From assembly GCF_030272615.1 (NCBI RefSeq), contig NC_081407.1:99617897-99681896 (forward strand): a stretch of 64,000 nt of DNA, read 5' to 3'. Origin of the DNA: Cryptomeria japonica. Lineage: Eukaryota > Streptophyta > Pinopsida > Cupressales > Cupressaceae. The position numbers and the translations under genes were made by a program. The notes below the pieces were generated by a model. The model worked only from the letters and a program-made list of their open reading frames with translations. It ran no database searches and was not told the DNA's origin. Positions 42,411-53,233 of the stretch are shown one piece after another (the stretch's first letter is position 1; every line of letters begins with the position of its first letter).

Positions 42411-43399
42411 GTAAATGTTGTGACCTAATCATACATCACCCCACCCCAGATGGGGATCCCCTATCTCAATTTTTTGTTTTGGTTTTGGGGGTCTTTTGGT
42501 GGCAGTCTCGTTAGTCCCTCTACTTTGCAGATGTTCAGGGGTCAAATTGATTAAGTCTGCTCTTTCATTTGAATGATTTTGGTGAAGTCTAGGGCTCGTT
42601 TTGTCAGTTTTAGAGTTTCTACCTTTAGTCCTAGATTTTAGGAGTTTCTGTTGGGGTTTTGGAAAAACTAAATGTGAAACTGGAATTAGGACCCTTCGAG
42701 GAACCTCCCAATAAAATTTGAGTGAAAACAGAGCAACTTTCTATTTTTAGAAAGTTGCTATTTTTTAGGGATTTTATTGAGTCCCAGAATGTCTTCATTT
42801 TGTCAAAAACTAAAATTACTATTTTTAGTAATTTCTATTTTTAGTAAGTTTCTATTTATAGTAAGTCATTCTTGTGTCCTGTGTTGGGGTCTGACGCTGA
42901 CATTTTGAAAAGTTTCTATTTTTGGAAAGTTTGTTTTGATAGGACCATTTAGGCAGACGATGAAGATCAAGCATTCACAACTATTTCCAATTCCAAAAAG
43001 TCAAAAAGCAAACAGAATCAGTCAAAAATGGCTAAGTGTTGGAAGCCCATTCTTGAAAAGGAAAGCTCAAAAAATCATCTAGGTTTGGAAAGCAACATGA
43101 AAAGTGAAGGAGTCTGACATCAAGGGAGAAACGATGAATTTCCTTCCCTCAGGCATTCCAATGCCCAAGCTGGAAGAAGGGCACCAGAATCAATAGGTCA
43201 TGGAGAATCCAAGACGACTGAAATTCCTTCACCCATGCCAAATTGCACCTAAGCTCAAGATAGGGCGCTAAACCCAAGTGGCCATGGAATTCAATGAAAA
43301 TGATGAATTCCTCCTTCATGAAGAAATAGTGCCCAAAGGTGATGAGGGGTGCCAAAGGTAAGGAGTCTTGGAAAGCATAAAAAACATTGAATTCCTTCC

Positions 43400-44060
43400 T
43401 CAAGCCAAAATTCCGCCCTACTCCTCAAAAAGGCGCCAAAATGGAGTCAGCAAGGAGAATGGAGAAAAACGTGAATTCCTTGCCTTTGGCAAAAATCCGC
43501 CCTAGACTAAGAAAGGGTACTAAAATGAACTATCCCTGGAGAGATGGAAAAAATTATGAATTCCATGACCAAGGTGAAAATGTGCCTAGCCAGGGTGGAA
43601 GGACGCTAAGGAAAAGGAGTCTAGAGAAAATTCCGCCCAAGGAGTCAGGAGGATACCAAAATCCATGTGCCATGGAATTCATGAAGTTATGTAAAATCCA
43701 AGACCAGGTCAAAATTCCGCCCAAGGAGTCAGGAGGATACCAAAATCCATGTGCCATGGAATTCATGAAGTTATGTAAAATCCAAGACCAGGTCAAAATT
43801 CGCCCAAGGAGTTAGGAGGGCGACAAAATCCATGTGCCATGGAATTCATGAAATTACGTAAAATCCAAGACCAGGTCAAAATTCTGCCCAAGGAGTCAAG
43901 AGGGCGCCAAAATCCATGTGCCATGGAATTCATGAAATTACGTAAAATCCAAGACCAGGTCAAAATTCCACCCAAGGAGTCAGGAAGGCACCAAAATCCA
44001 TGTGCCATGGACTTCGTGAAACGATGTAAAATCCATCACCAAGTGAATTCCATGCCCAAG
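43400..44060 (+). repeat. 84-bp tandem array in the 3.8-kb LTR
   Basis: AAAATTCCGCCCAAGGAGTC-type unit starts at 43627, 43711, 43795, 43878 and 43962, with spacings 84, 84, 83 and 84. Earlier diverged copies start at 43407, 43491 and 43577, and eroded ones reach back to about 43230. Each unit ends with ATCCATGTGCCATGGAATTC and AAAATCCAAGACCAGGTC. Because 84 is a multiple of three, open frames run through on both strands without being genes. Confidence 0.92.
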
Positions 44061-45362
44061 AGTGGAAATTTTCCAAGGCAAAGGGGAATTTGAAAGTCAG
44101 GAATGAAATGAAAAAGTAGGAAATTTTCCTCGGTAAAAATTTTTAAAATCCTATTTTTAGGCATCAGAACTTGTCAAAATTCCAAAAATTTTGCAGATCT
44201 CGATTCATGATAATTCCTCCAAGACCCATAATTCTATTTTTAGAAAGTTCCTAAGAAATAGGAGATGTGAAAATTTGGTCAAAAAGCTCCCTGCGGACAT
44301 GATGAATTCAAAGAGCACAAAAAATTCCTTCAAGGAACAAATTTCTAGAATTTCTTGTCCAGTTCCAAGCTGTGCCCAAGGTTGAAAGCAAGACATAAAA
44401 ATCAAGGTTCAAGAACAATGGTTCAAAATTTTAAAAAAAACCTTCCTCGAGGAAGAATTGCACCCAAGAAGAAGAAATTCCAAGAAAGTGGAAAAATTGA
44501 CTAAGTGTTGGAAATTCATTCCTTCAGAACAGAATTCTTGGAAAAGGTGAAAATTTGGCTATGTTGGAAATTCCTTCTTTCAGGACAGAATTCCAGGAAA
44601 GGTGAAAAATTAACTAAGTGTCAGAAATTCCTTCCTTCGAGACAAAATTCCAAGCAAGGAAGAAATCACACCCAAGGATGAATTGAAAATAAAATTTCTA
44701 AGGCAAGGAAGGAATCAAGGATGAACTGAACAAGAAATTTCCCCTCGGAAATTTTTTTGAAAAATCCATTTTCGAGCATCAAATCATATCCAAATTTCAA
44801 AATTCTTTCAGATTTGGATTCGTGAGAGAATTTTCTCTTTCCTGGAACCTAGAACCCTATTTTTGGAAAGTTCCTAAAAAATAGGAGATGGTGGAATATC
44901 ATTAAAAATCTCCTCCAAAGCAAGGAAAGTTCAAAAAACTTCAAGAAAATTCTTCATGAATCAATTTTTTCTCTCTTGAAGTTTTCTCTCTCTAGGGGTT
45001 TCTCGCCAAGTGGCAGTCGAGTTAGCGCATGTTGAGTCAATGGAGCATCTTTTTGCATGCAGTTGTCGCGTGAAGGCATAGTGGCACATTCATTGCTGGA
45101 ATATTTGACCATGGTGGCGGCTAATTCATTGCATGGCAGTCGTCGTACTTAATGCAGTGGTGGAGCATCTTTTGCATGTAACTATCATATTCAGGAGATG
45201 ACGGAGCATTTATTACACATTGGACGAATTTGAAAGAAGTGGTGCATTTAATGCACAATGATTGCCATTTTGGGCACGTAAAATTAATTGTATATGGGCA
45301 TGATGGGTCATTAATTGCTGATTCCCACCTTGTTGCATCATGTGTGGGGAATCTTTTTGGGA

Positions 45363-45380
45363 AAACCCTAATTAGGGTTT
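45363..45380 (+). promoter_or_regulatory. Palindromic double telo-box in the 3.8-kb LTR
   Basis: AAACCCTAATTAGGGTTT, identical to 35048-35065, lies 25 bases before the TATA box. Its exact conservation between two otherwise diverged LTRs suggests function during the element's active life. Confidence 0.62.
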
Positions 45381-45405
45381 GCATGTGTCCTCAAGGTTTG
45401 AAGCC

Positions 45406-45414
45406 TATATAAAG
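45406..45414 (+). promoter_or_regulatory. TATA box of the 3.8-kb LTR
   Basis: TATATAAAG within AAGCCTATATAAAGGGGTGA, followed by a C/T-rich segment and CTCATTTGTAAA, which is shared with the 5.1-kb relative. Transcription would be expected to start about 30 bases downstream. Confidence 0.6.
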
Positions 45415-46249
45415 GGGTGACCCCCTCATTTGTAAAAGGGGGGAGACTTGTATGAAATTGTTGCAATAAGTGTTCAAGATAATAACAGTGAAACATTGTT
45501 CTCTAATGGTGTCCACTTAAGTTATTTTTCAAAACTTGCATGGTTTCACCTTCCTCACTTAGAGTAGAATTTTATTCTCAGTTGTTAGATAAAGTGCTTT
45601 GATTTCAATGAAGAAAATAATGGTGTTTGATGAATTTCAATGGTTCATACTTTTTGTATCTTGTTGATTATAAGATGCAGTGCAAAGTTAGCTTGAACCC
45701 ACAAATTTATGCTAAGTTCGATTGTAAATAGTCGTTTGGATTGTGTTGTGTTGGGTATTCAAATGCACTTTCTCAATGTGAAAATCCTTCAACATCCTCA
45801 AACAATTGCACCGATTCTTGTGGAGTTGTAGTTTATTTTGGCGAAGCAGAGCTTGGTTTATTTGGAATTCGTCCATCAGAGCACAATTCATTGATATCAT
45901 TGCCCTTAGGAGTAGATTTAGATCCTTCTAAACCCTTTGCCCTTTATTTTCAGTTCATTTTAGTTCGTCAGAAGCAGAAGCATCGCAAAATTGCCATATC
46001 TGATGATGGAGTTCTAGCCATAGCAAAGAAGTGAAAGAACGATCCAAACATAAGTCCCCTTGGATTACCAGCATATCACATTAAGCCAACTGAGTCACAT
46101 CCATTGCGAAAAGGAACCTTCGAGTCAATTGTTTGAACTCATGGCAATCTTAGCATACAATCATACTTTGATCAAGAGAGAATGAAGTGATCGTTAGGCA
46201 GCTTTATTCTGTGTTGGACGTTGTCATAAAAAACCACGTCAACAGTAAA

Positions 46250-47009
46250 CATTGTGAGGAGGTGATGTGAACATTGTGAGGGGCGATATGGAGTTTGGAC
46301 CACCATACAACAAGCCATAAAACAGCTATCTCTACACATCATCATACAGCAGCAAAAACTCCCCATAAGATCTTCAACTCTTCTTTGTTGTCAGTGTGTG
46401 GCAAGATATTCAATAGTCAGTTAGTGGAATCACATGACAATCACTCCTTTCTACCATACAACAAGAGATTGTTGTTCCTGTTGCACAACACAAATATTCT
46501 TTCTTCATAGTACATCATTTAGCATACCTTTCATCGCACGACAACACGCACACATTGCGCTGCAACGTTCACAAGTGGTCAATCACATTGTAAGTCATCT
46601 TGGGGAGAGTGTACAGCAAGCAATTCAATTCCTTGTTGACATCATACTTGGCTAAACACTGCCAAATGTCTATTTTCTAGCTTTGTTAGCATTGCTTTGT
46701 GCCTATTAAAAAATCAAGAGAATGATGTGAGCCATGATGATCTGTGTGGTTTTGAAGTTCTTAATTTGGGCTTGGCAAGGGGCATTGCTCCTTGAACCCC
46801 GAACCCCCGCAAGAGGTATTGGCCCTTGACCCCGTTGCCCCCAAACCCCCACTGCACTCATTTGAATGCAACTATACCACAAGTCCGAGTTTGTAAGGTA
46901 CATTTCCAAGTTCATGTACAAGTCTTCATCTACAATATCATCATCAATCTTCCCTAACATTTCTTGATGTTTACTTATCGTGTAGAAGATGATTTTTTTT
47001 TTACCGGGG
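46250..47009 (+). other. Remainder of the pol-less element before its 3' LTR
   Basis: Non-coding. It contains ACATTGTGAGG twice next to the solo LTR and a C-rich segment near 46790-46855 with repeated GAACCCC and GACCCC. No recognisable protein. Confidence 0.45.
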
Positions 47010-47036
47010 AGGGGGGGGGGGGGTGGGGGGGGATGA
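46991..47036 (+). other. Polypurine tract expanded to runs of G
   Basis: A T-run is followed by an uninterrupted G-run, a single T and another G-run, ending GGATGA directly before the 3' LTR. The equivalent tract in the 50.8-kb element is TTTTTGGGGGGGATGA (60245-60259), so this is the same site lengthened by slippage. It could fold as a G-quadruplex. Confidence 0.7.
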
Positions 47037-47376
47037 TGTAGTCAGCATACAATGTCTATTATTATGTTTTGATAATATTGGTTATCCAACTATGTTTTAA
47101 TTGTTCTATTGAGTGTTTGTCGGCTTTGAGTAGTTAGAAGCATTAGTTGGTTGACAATTGTGTTCCTCTTGACAACCGTCGGGTCCTTTAAATATATTGT
47201 GTATCGTCAAGGAAAGTGCTATGATCTAGTCAGATCAACTCTGATCCTTGGCTGACCATCTTTGGTATTCTTCTATAATAATTTCATGTGTAAATAAAGA
47301 TATATTTTACTCTCATATCCAGTATGCATTGTCATCTCTATTATTAATTCATGTATTTCTTATAGAGCAGTAAACA
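47037..47376 (+). repeat. 3' LTR of the pol-less gypsy element
   Basis: 340 bp, from TGTAGTCAGC to AGTAAACA, followed by target duplication TTTAC. It keeps the block that is missing from the 5' copy. Confidence 0.87.
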
Positions 47377-47381
47377 TTTAC

Positions 47382-50300
47382 AAATGTTCTTATCTATTAA
47401 ATTAATTAATATTAATTAGCCTAGCAAACATTAAAAATAGAGGATTAATATTTTGATATTGCATGTATTTACATTTACCACTATATTTTAATTTTTACAT
47501 TTACAGCTATATTTTTATATTACTTCTCCCAATTCTTTCCCACTTATCCTTTCCAAACAGCTTCATGAAGGCATTTACACATCTGATATTTGACAGCCCC
47601 TCAAAGCCCTGAACAATGGCATTCAACCTTATATTTACATTTATAGTTTCATCATGTGCTTTATAATTGACAACGGCATTTGACCTTAAATAGGAAAGAT
47701 GCAGCCCTAATAATATATAATATATTAATAAATATTGACAAAAGTAGCCCACATGCAAGATGAATGCTTGGGTATTTCTAGATCAAGCAGTAGAGAGGGG
47801 ATGCTTCAACTATTAGCCCTTAAATGGGGACTGATCTATGGTACCCATATTTTTTGACCAACAAACACAAATAAATGTTTTGGCGTTTTTTTAAATCCTA
47901 TTGGGAGGATTCACTGAACAGCCAAGGCACACCCCTACTACCCAGTATCCTATGGGTACAACCCAGCCTTCACTAGACAACTAGGGCACACCCGAAGTAC
48001 CCTATGGGTGCATACAAGATACTTGGGTCGGCAGGGGCATACAATAGCTGTTCCATTCATGCTCACATCCCCACTCTTGTTCCTGCTCCCATTTGGTCTC
48101 AATCCTAGATCAATTCCAACAGTTTCTTGTAACTTAATTAAGAGCATTTGTTGCAACTATGCTTCCAACATCTTTTGAATTGAAACCCCCAATTTTCAAA
48201 TTTGTTTTTCAATTGGCATGAGCAACAATCTAAATCTATCAGAACTTAAAAGATATCTATCACCTTAGAACTTCTTTACTAGGGCTATCACATTGTATCT
48301 TACCTCACAAACATTAAAGTGAGGGATACAGCCCGAGGTGCCCAATACTATAACCATTTGCTTCACAAAGAAAACTTGAGGGTTTGATTTAGATGATAGA
48401 AGCCATAGTTATTGCACAAGACCGAGTACCAAGGGTTCAGATTCTCCACAGAGCCATCTTCCACTTTTCTGAAACTTACATCTAGAATTTAAATTTATAG
48501 ATTTAATCAAGGATTTACAGACCACTAGTTTATGTTCACTTGTATGCTCAAACCTCCAAACCAGAGGACAATAAGAAACTTGTCTTTCTTACAATCTAAT
48601 CTCACATATTTATTTTCTCTAACCAAAATAGCTACTTCTTCCATTTCTTTTTCATTTAGCCCCTTGTTTTGTCCCTTCTGGAATTGCATTCTTTGTGACA
48701 GTATCAATCAATTCAAGCCTTTCCTGCAGATAGTTTATACTGTTCTAGGTTCTGCTGCTTGTAAATTGCACATATTAGATATTATTGACAATTGAGGAAA
48801 GTGATACAAATTACTTTTGATGGTTCCCAAATGGGAATTTGTTTCCATATTTAAGTCTGAAAATCTTATATTACTCGCTAATCAAGATTGTAATTATTCA
48901 TTGCTTAACCACACAGCAAATCCATTATCTGCTCCATGAAAACAGGATCATGGTCTGTGATGGCTAATTGGCTGCAATCTCTATAAAATTCAAGTGTGCT
49001 ATTCCTTTTCTACCTTGAAGTAAGCAATTAACACAATAATCCATACAATCTGGACTTGAAGATGTATCTGGAGCACAACATATCAATTGTGGAAGCAATA
49101 TGTTATTGTGTGCAGAAAATGTTCAAGAAAAGAGTGCAAAAGTTAATCTAATCTACTGAGCTAAAATATAACAAAACCGAGTGCACAATTAGAAATGGTA
49201 TCACACTAATATTTAATAACTGCAACACTTATAATTAATCTTTTCGAAGTTATGGAGTTAATTTGAAACTAAAAAGAGAGGATCTAAACTTAGAAGTACA
49301 AATCTGAACCATATATTCCAATGAAAAGTTCAGCTTGTAGCCATCACTATGCTGTAAAGCACATAGCACTGACACACAATCCTCCACAGGTCAGTACTTG
49401 GGTTCAGATGCCACTAGAAGATGATGACAGAATCGGTATCATTCAGCCAGCACGCAAAGCTAAATTGGTGCTAATAGGGTGGTTGACAACTGAATTGGCA
49501 AGTTGGATGTAGAAGGTTGGGACTGCTAGTTTTGGTGTAGGCTGGCTTTAGCATCATGCTGATGTTAGTGTTTGGAAAAAAAGTCAGTTCTTGGTGCAAA
49601 TATTGAGATTGGCACAAGATGTGCAGTGGTGAAAATTGATGCAAACTGATGCAAAACCCATCATTATAGATTGGTGCAAGTAATGTCAACTTACAAGATT
49701 GCCACATGACTAGCACCAATATGAACTTAGGGTCATAGACTTTGGTGTAAATGTTGACACCAATTTAAAGAGTGACTTAGGTGCCAATGTTGACTTATAG
49801 ATTTGTGCAGATATTGATGCCAAGAACAACATACAAGCTTGCAGAAATTGGCACTACCATGGACTTCAAAATTTCACCTTTTTTCCCTGATCATTTTCCA
49901 CTCTACAAAGCTGATAGCCTGATCATGTCTACTAACCACATTGGTAATTTCTGTTGAAACTACTCTATCATATACCACATCCAGCACTGGCAACTATCTG
50001 GATTTGGTTATGTGAAAGAATGACACAATCTGGTCATGATTTTTACGTCAGACGGTGCTCAACTTCTGATCGCATGACATTGGAATCATACAATCTAAAC
50101 CATGATCTGCTGAGACTATTGAATTAGCTATGTTAACGGGTACTGCTCGTAAAGCCCGGGTCCTGATACGGGTATGGTTCAGGTACGGCTTTGGTATTTC
50201 CCTGCTGTGGGTCCTTTTGTGAATGACCCACAGCAAACCCCGGCACCCAGGAAGTACCAAGGGCCGTACCCAACCATAGTTTCATACATTAAAACCTCAG

Positions 50301-50534
50301 TTTCACTCTTCATCATTTTAGGTATGCCATTTCCTTTCTCCATCCAGTCCCAGCTGTATCATAACTTTGTGACAGCATTTTATATCAGAATATGCCAGCA
50401 AGCAAGCAATTAAATATCATTTCAGTTGCATTTGTGAGCTGTACCTGTGAACACAGGTTTAGTAAACTTTACATCAGCATTAATGAGATTGATTTCAGTT
50501 GATTTACATTATGCACGTGTAGCAGCTGTTTTTT
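47382..50534. other. Unassigned DNA between the two gypsy elements
   Basis: No gene was recognised. Around 47,900-48,120 the sequence resembles the 373-bp repeat at 27.5 kb (shared GGGCACACC, CACTCTTGTTCC and CTCCCATTTGGTC-like strings). At 49,510-49,860 there are eroded repeats of TTGGTGCAAATNTTGA type. A foldback is at 50174-50277. Confidence 0.35.
50174..50277. repeat. Imperfect foldback of about 100 bp
   Basis: ATGGTTCAGGTACGGCTTTG at the left pairs with the right-end segment whose reverse complement begins ATGGTTGGGTACGGCCCTTG. Further in, CTGTGGGTC pairs exactly with GACCCACAG around an 11-base loop. It could be a MITE relic or an inverted duplication. Neither processing nor expression can be judged from sequence alone. 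Confidence 0.6.
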
Positions 50535-50732
50535 ATGTTTTGCGAAATCACTTTCCTTGTATTGTTAATGATTTGGCATTTTGTGAAAAGTTTGAAAAAT
50601 GAAATTGAACCAGCTTGTGAACTTGACACAGCTAGTGGGAGTGGCAATCCAATTGATTGTGGATCAAATGTAACTGAACCAAAAGTTGATGTTGACCTCG
50701 ATGCTTCTGATGAAGAAGAATATGAATATTAA
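50535..50732 (+). CDS. Possible terminal exon of an unrecognised gene
   Basis: An open frame ending with the acidic tail VDVDLDASDEEEYEY before TAA. The earlier part is hydrophobic and may be intron or UTR read-through. The acidic C-terminus and a serine/glycine-rich stretch look protein-like, but I recognise no family, and no upstream exon was found. The gypsy insertion at 50837 lies about 100 bases beyond its stop. Confidence 0.2.
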   Translation: MFCEITFLVLLMIWHFVKSLKNEIEPACELDTASGSGNPIDCGSNVTEPKVDVDLDASDEEEYEY

Positions 50733-50836
50733 ATATCAACTGTAATTTGAATTTTGAGACTTAAAGTATTTTCATTTTTGCATATTATGAATGAGGTATT
50801 TAGATATTCTATTTTTTGGCAATTATGAGTATCACT

Positions 50837-51095
50837 TGTTGGCGGCATTATTGTACACAGGAATAACATTAGTTAATTATGTGTAATTGTTTTGGTTAGT
50901 TGGCAACCGAGGGGTGGAAGTTGCGGTGCGACGGTTGGCGCTCGCACCCCCTCGGTACCCTTTTATACTTTGGAATGTAACTTGTAAAATACACTTATTA
51001 TGAATAGCACATCTGATATACTTTGTCTGATATTTACGGCATTATTCTGCATTATGTTCTTTATGCCTTAAGTTATTCACCCGAGAGGGCAAACA
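50837..51095 (+). repeat. 5' LTR of the near-complete gypsy
   Basis: 259 bp from TGTTGGCGGCATTATTG to GAGGGCAAACA. CCTTTTATACTTTGG near 50960 is a plausible TATA region. The LTR is short for a gypsy element. Confidence 0.95.
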
Positions 51096-51097
51096 TT

Positions 51098-51110
51098 TGG
51101 CGCCGCTACC
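51098..51110 (+). other. Primer-binding site, Asp-tRNA-like
   Basis: TGGCGCCGCTACC lies two bases after the LTR. Eight bases match the start of TGGCGCCGTTGCC, the plant Asp-tRNA complement, and three of the next five agree. Confidence 0.7.
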
Positions 51111-51148
51111 TAGACGTACTCGGGAACGGAAGACACGGATGGCGCACA

Positions 51149-51523
51149 AACACAATGGGCCTACCCGTTGGTGAAGTAAACCCAAAGGCCGACGACGCGC
51201 GGACAGAACTTTACACAGGAGAAGACACGGCAACGCGAGAATTTTCAATTTTGCTCAAGGTAGCCAATCAGACCTACGTCCGACGAAAGGCGGCGGAGGC
51301 AGAAATCCCACCAAGTGCCGTGTGGACAGCGCTGGAGGTTAGCCCAGCAGTAAACCGGTTAATGAACCACCTCCCCCGGCTGCTTGCACAGGCATCGCTG
51401 GCACAGCAGGCCCACCTGGAGGAGATTGCCCAGGAAGAGCGGCCACAACAAATCCTGCAACGCTACGAAGAGAACAGCCGACGGGAAACAGAAAGAGATG
51501 GCACCAAGCCAGGAGGGAATTGA
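51149..51523 (+). CDS. Short 5' ORF of the gypsy element
   Basis: From the in-frame ATG (MGLPVGEVNPKADDARTELY) this gives about 124 residues ending KPGGN and TGA. The frame also runs open upstream through the LTR end. It has no recognised domain; predicted character is helical, alanine- and glutamate-rich, with RLLAQASLAQQAHLEEIAQE as a possible coiled coil. A 94-base non-coding gap with two AATAAA-like signals separates it from gag. It may be a small ORF1 or a broken gag N-terminus. Confidence 0.5.
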   Translation, partial: NTMGLPVGEVNPKADDARTELYTGEDTATREFSILLKVANQTYVRRKAAEAEIPPSAVWTALEVSPAVNRLMNHLPRLLAQASLAQQAHLEEIAQEERPQQILQRYEENSRRETERDGTKPGGN

Positions 51524-51616
51524 ACCGTGAACTTCTTATTTTCAAATAAAAGTGTCATTGACAAGAGTTGTACTTGAGCAGATGAATTAATAAAGACATG
51601 TTTTGATTTATGAATT

Positions 51617-52834
51617 TTGAGTTATGGAAATGTGCGACAATTAATGCCAAACCTATTGAATAAAGATAGAAATAAAAAACCAGAAACGAACGAGTGGGAG
51701 GCCGCACAGAGGGCTTTGATTTTGGAGAAACAAGTAGAATGTAGATGGAGGCTAAGGCAACTTGCCGAAGGACGACCTGTCGAAGGGGGGCCCGAGGGGA
51801 ACCAAGGAGGTGTCACGGAAGGTGCAGAGGCCGACGGAAATTTCTACGCATCGCCAGATCATCGTAGGACGCGGAGCCACAAAGAATTTCTAGAAGAAAC
51901 AAGGTTACGGCGAAATCTAATTGAGGAGACTCGGGATCAGTTTAGGAACTTATCCCTTACGCCACAGAGTGAAGATCACCAACGGGAAGCAGGAGTAGGC
52001 ACGTGTCAGAGCGAAGGGGAGGGCAACAGTATGGGTGTAGGTGCCACACACGACAGGCAAAACACCATACCTCCAGGACACACCACCAATGCCACCGGAG
52101 GAAGCAGCGCAGGGCCACAGACACAGACACAACCGCCCCCAGGAAGACGACCAGGGATGGCGAGTAAACAAAAATTGCCAAAGTTCACAGGGGACGGCAA
52201 GGAAGACCCCTTACGGCACTGCCGTACATGTGAAACCATTTGGTCTGCCAACGGAGTGACAGACTAGAATGACTGGGTACAGCAGTTCCTAGCCACGTTA
52301 CGTGGAGTTGCCATCGATTGGTACTCCGATGTAGATAAGCAAAAAGTGGCCACGTGGGCCAACCTACAGAAGGAATTCACGGAGGAGTTTTGGTTGCTCC
52401 GTGATGACAACGAAATTGTAACAGAGATATACAGTACCAAACAAGGTACCAAGGAGACAGTACGGGCATACAGTAGGAGATTGAAAGAATTGTTGGGTAA
52501 AATGGAAAGCCAACTGGCTGAGGGCTTGAAAAAACGATGGTTCGTGGAAGGATTGAAATCCTCCCTAAGGAAAAAAATGAAGATTGTACCCCCGACGTCA
52601 TATGACGATGCCTATAACAGGCCGATGGATCTAGAAAGCGAATACAAAACATCAAGGAAGAAGAAAAGTAATAAATATTCATCTGACGATGATGAAGATT
52701 TTGACAGGGAGAGCAGTAGCGGTGGCGAATCGAGTAAAAAGGTACACACGCTCCAAAAGGACATGGAATGAATGCTGAAAGAATTCAAAGCCATGAAAGG
52801 GAGTACAAGTAAGACGGAAGAAAATGAAGTGTAG
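51617..52834 (+). pseudogene. gag: gag capsid region, one frame with three stops
   Basis: Starts MSYGNVRQLMPNLLNKDRNK and reaches KLPKFTGDGKEDP, then after a TAG (52265) NDWVQQFLATLRGVAIDWYS and on through KEFTEEFW and RRLKELLGKM. This is the retrotransposon gag (capsid) domain of plant gypsy elements: F-G--(D/E)P, W-----L-G-A--WY, F---F---F. Further in-frame stops are TGA at 52769 and TAG at 52832. Each can be explained by a single transition. A lysine-rich and acidic linker (YKTSRKKKSNKYSSDDDEDF) leads to the knuckles. The protein would form the particle shell around element RNA. Confidence 0.85.
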
Positions 52835-53233
52835 TGTACCGACTGTAGGAGTGATGGACACACCAAGGGGTCCTGTCCCAAGAAGGCTTTCTGCGACATT
52901 TGCCAGATTGCAGGACATTTGACAAAGGAATGTCCCTACAATATGAAAACCAGGAACCAACAAGTTCTCTTCACGCAAGAGCAACCGGTCGCCGGAACGT
53001 CGCAAACCACCAACAATAATGCATCATCTGGCGGATATCGGAACAACCAGCGAGGGGGGAGGACCAATAATAATAATAGGAGCCAAATCTAATATGATGC
53101 AAAGGGACGGCCAATGATCCAGTGCCGAGCCTGCAATCAATGGGACCACTTTGCAGGAGAATGCACCTCAGAAGAAACTCCACAAAAGTTATGCAAATGG
53201 TGTGGGCCCGGAGACCACGATGATGGAACGTGC
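52835..53233 (+). pseudogene. gag: gag nucleocapsid with four CCHC zinc knuckles
   Basis: Four C-x2-C-x4-H-x4-C knuckles lie at 52835-52876 (CTDCRSDGHTKGSC), 52892-52933 (CDICQIAGHLTKEC), 53123-53164 (CRACNQWDHFAGEC) and 53192-53233 (CKWCGPGDHDDGTC). All zinc ligands are intact. An asparagine-rich spacer from (AAT)n and a TAA stop at 53090 lie between the second and third. The pol-less element at 37.3 kb has the same four-knuckle plan, partly eroded. Confidence 0.88.

Larger units (their letters stand above)
42416..46244 (+). mobile_element. Solo LTR of 3,829 bp, long-LTR family, nested in the pol-less gypsy
   Basis: Starts TGTTGTGACCTAATCATACA and ends ACCACGTCAACA, with perfect target duplications GTAAA at 42411-42415 and 46245-46249. 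It shares its ends, telo-box palindrome and TATA-proximal CTCATTTGTAAA with the LTR at 30872-36015. In place of that LTR's hairpin array it has an 84-bp tandem array at 43.2-44.1 kb. TATATAAAG at 45406 is a good TATA box, and the downstream part should be R and U5. The coding-looking frames inside are by-products of repeats. Confidence 0.85.
37323..47376 (+). mobile_element. Pol-less Ty3/gypsy-type LTR element with nested insertions
   Basis: LTRs at 37323-37621 and 47037-47376 begin TGTA(T/G)TCAGCATACAAT and end GAGCAGTAAACA, with perfect target duplications TTTAC (37318-37322 and 47377-47381). It shares primer site TGGCGCCGCT, zinc-knuckle arrangement and protease-region sequence with the element at 50837-60518. 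Gag and protease-like segments survive with stops and deletions, but RT, RNase H and integrase are absent. The stretch where pol should be holds non-coding DNA and a 3.8-kb solo LTR. A 1,765-bp insertion splits the gag zinc-knuckle region. It is an old, inactive relative that probably depended on a fuller element. Confidence 0.88.

Noticed and set aside
43387-44093. 142-codon plus-strand and 80- and 71-codon minus-strand frames with internal repeats
   Set aside because: Produced by the 84-bp tandem array, whose unit length is a multiple of three. No start context, domain or splice signals support a gene.
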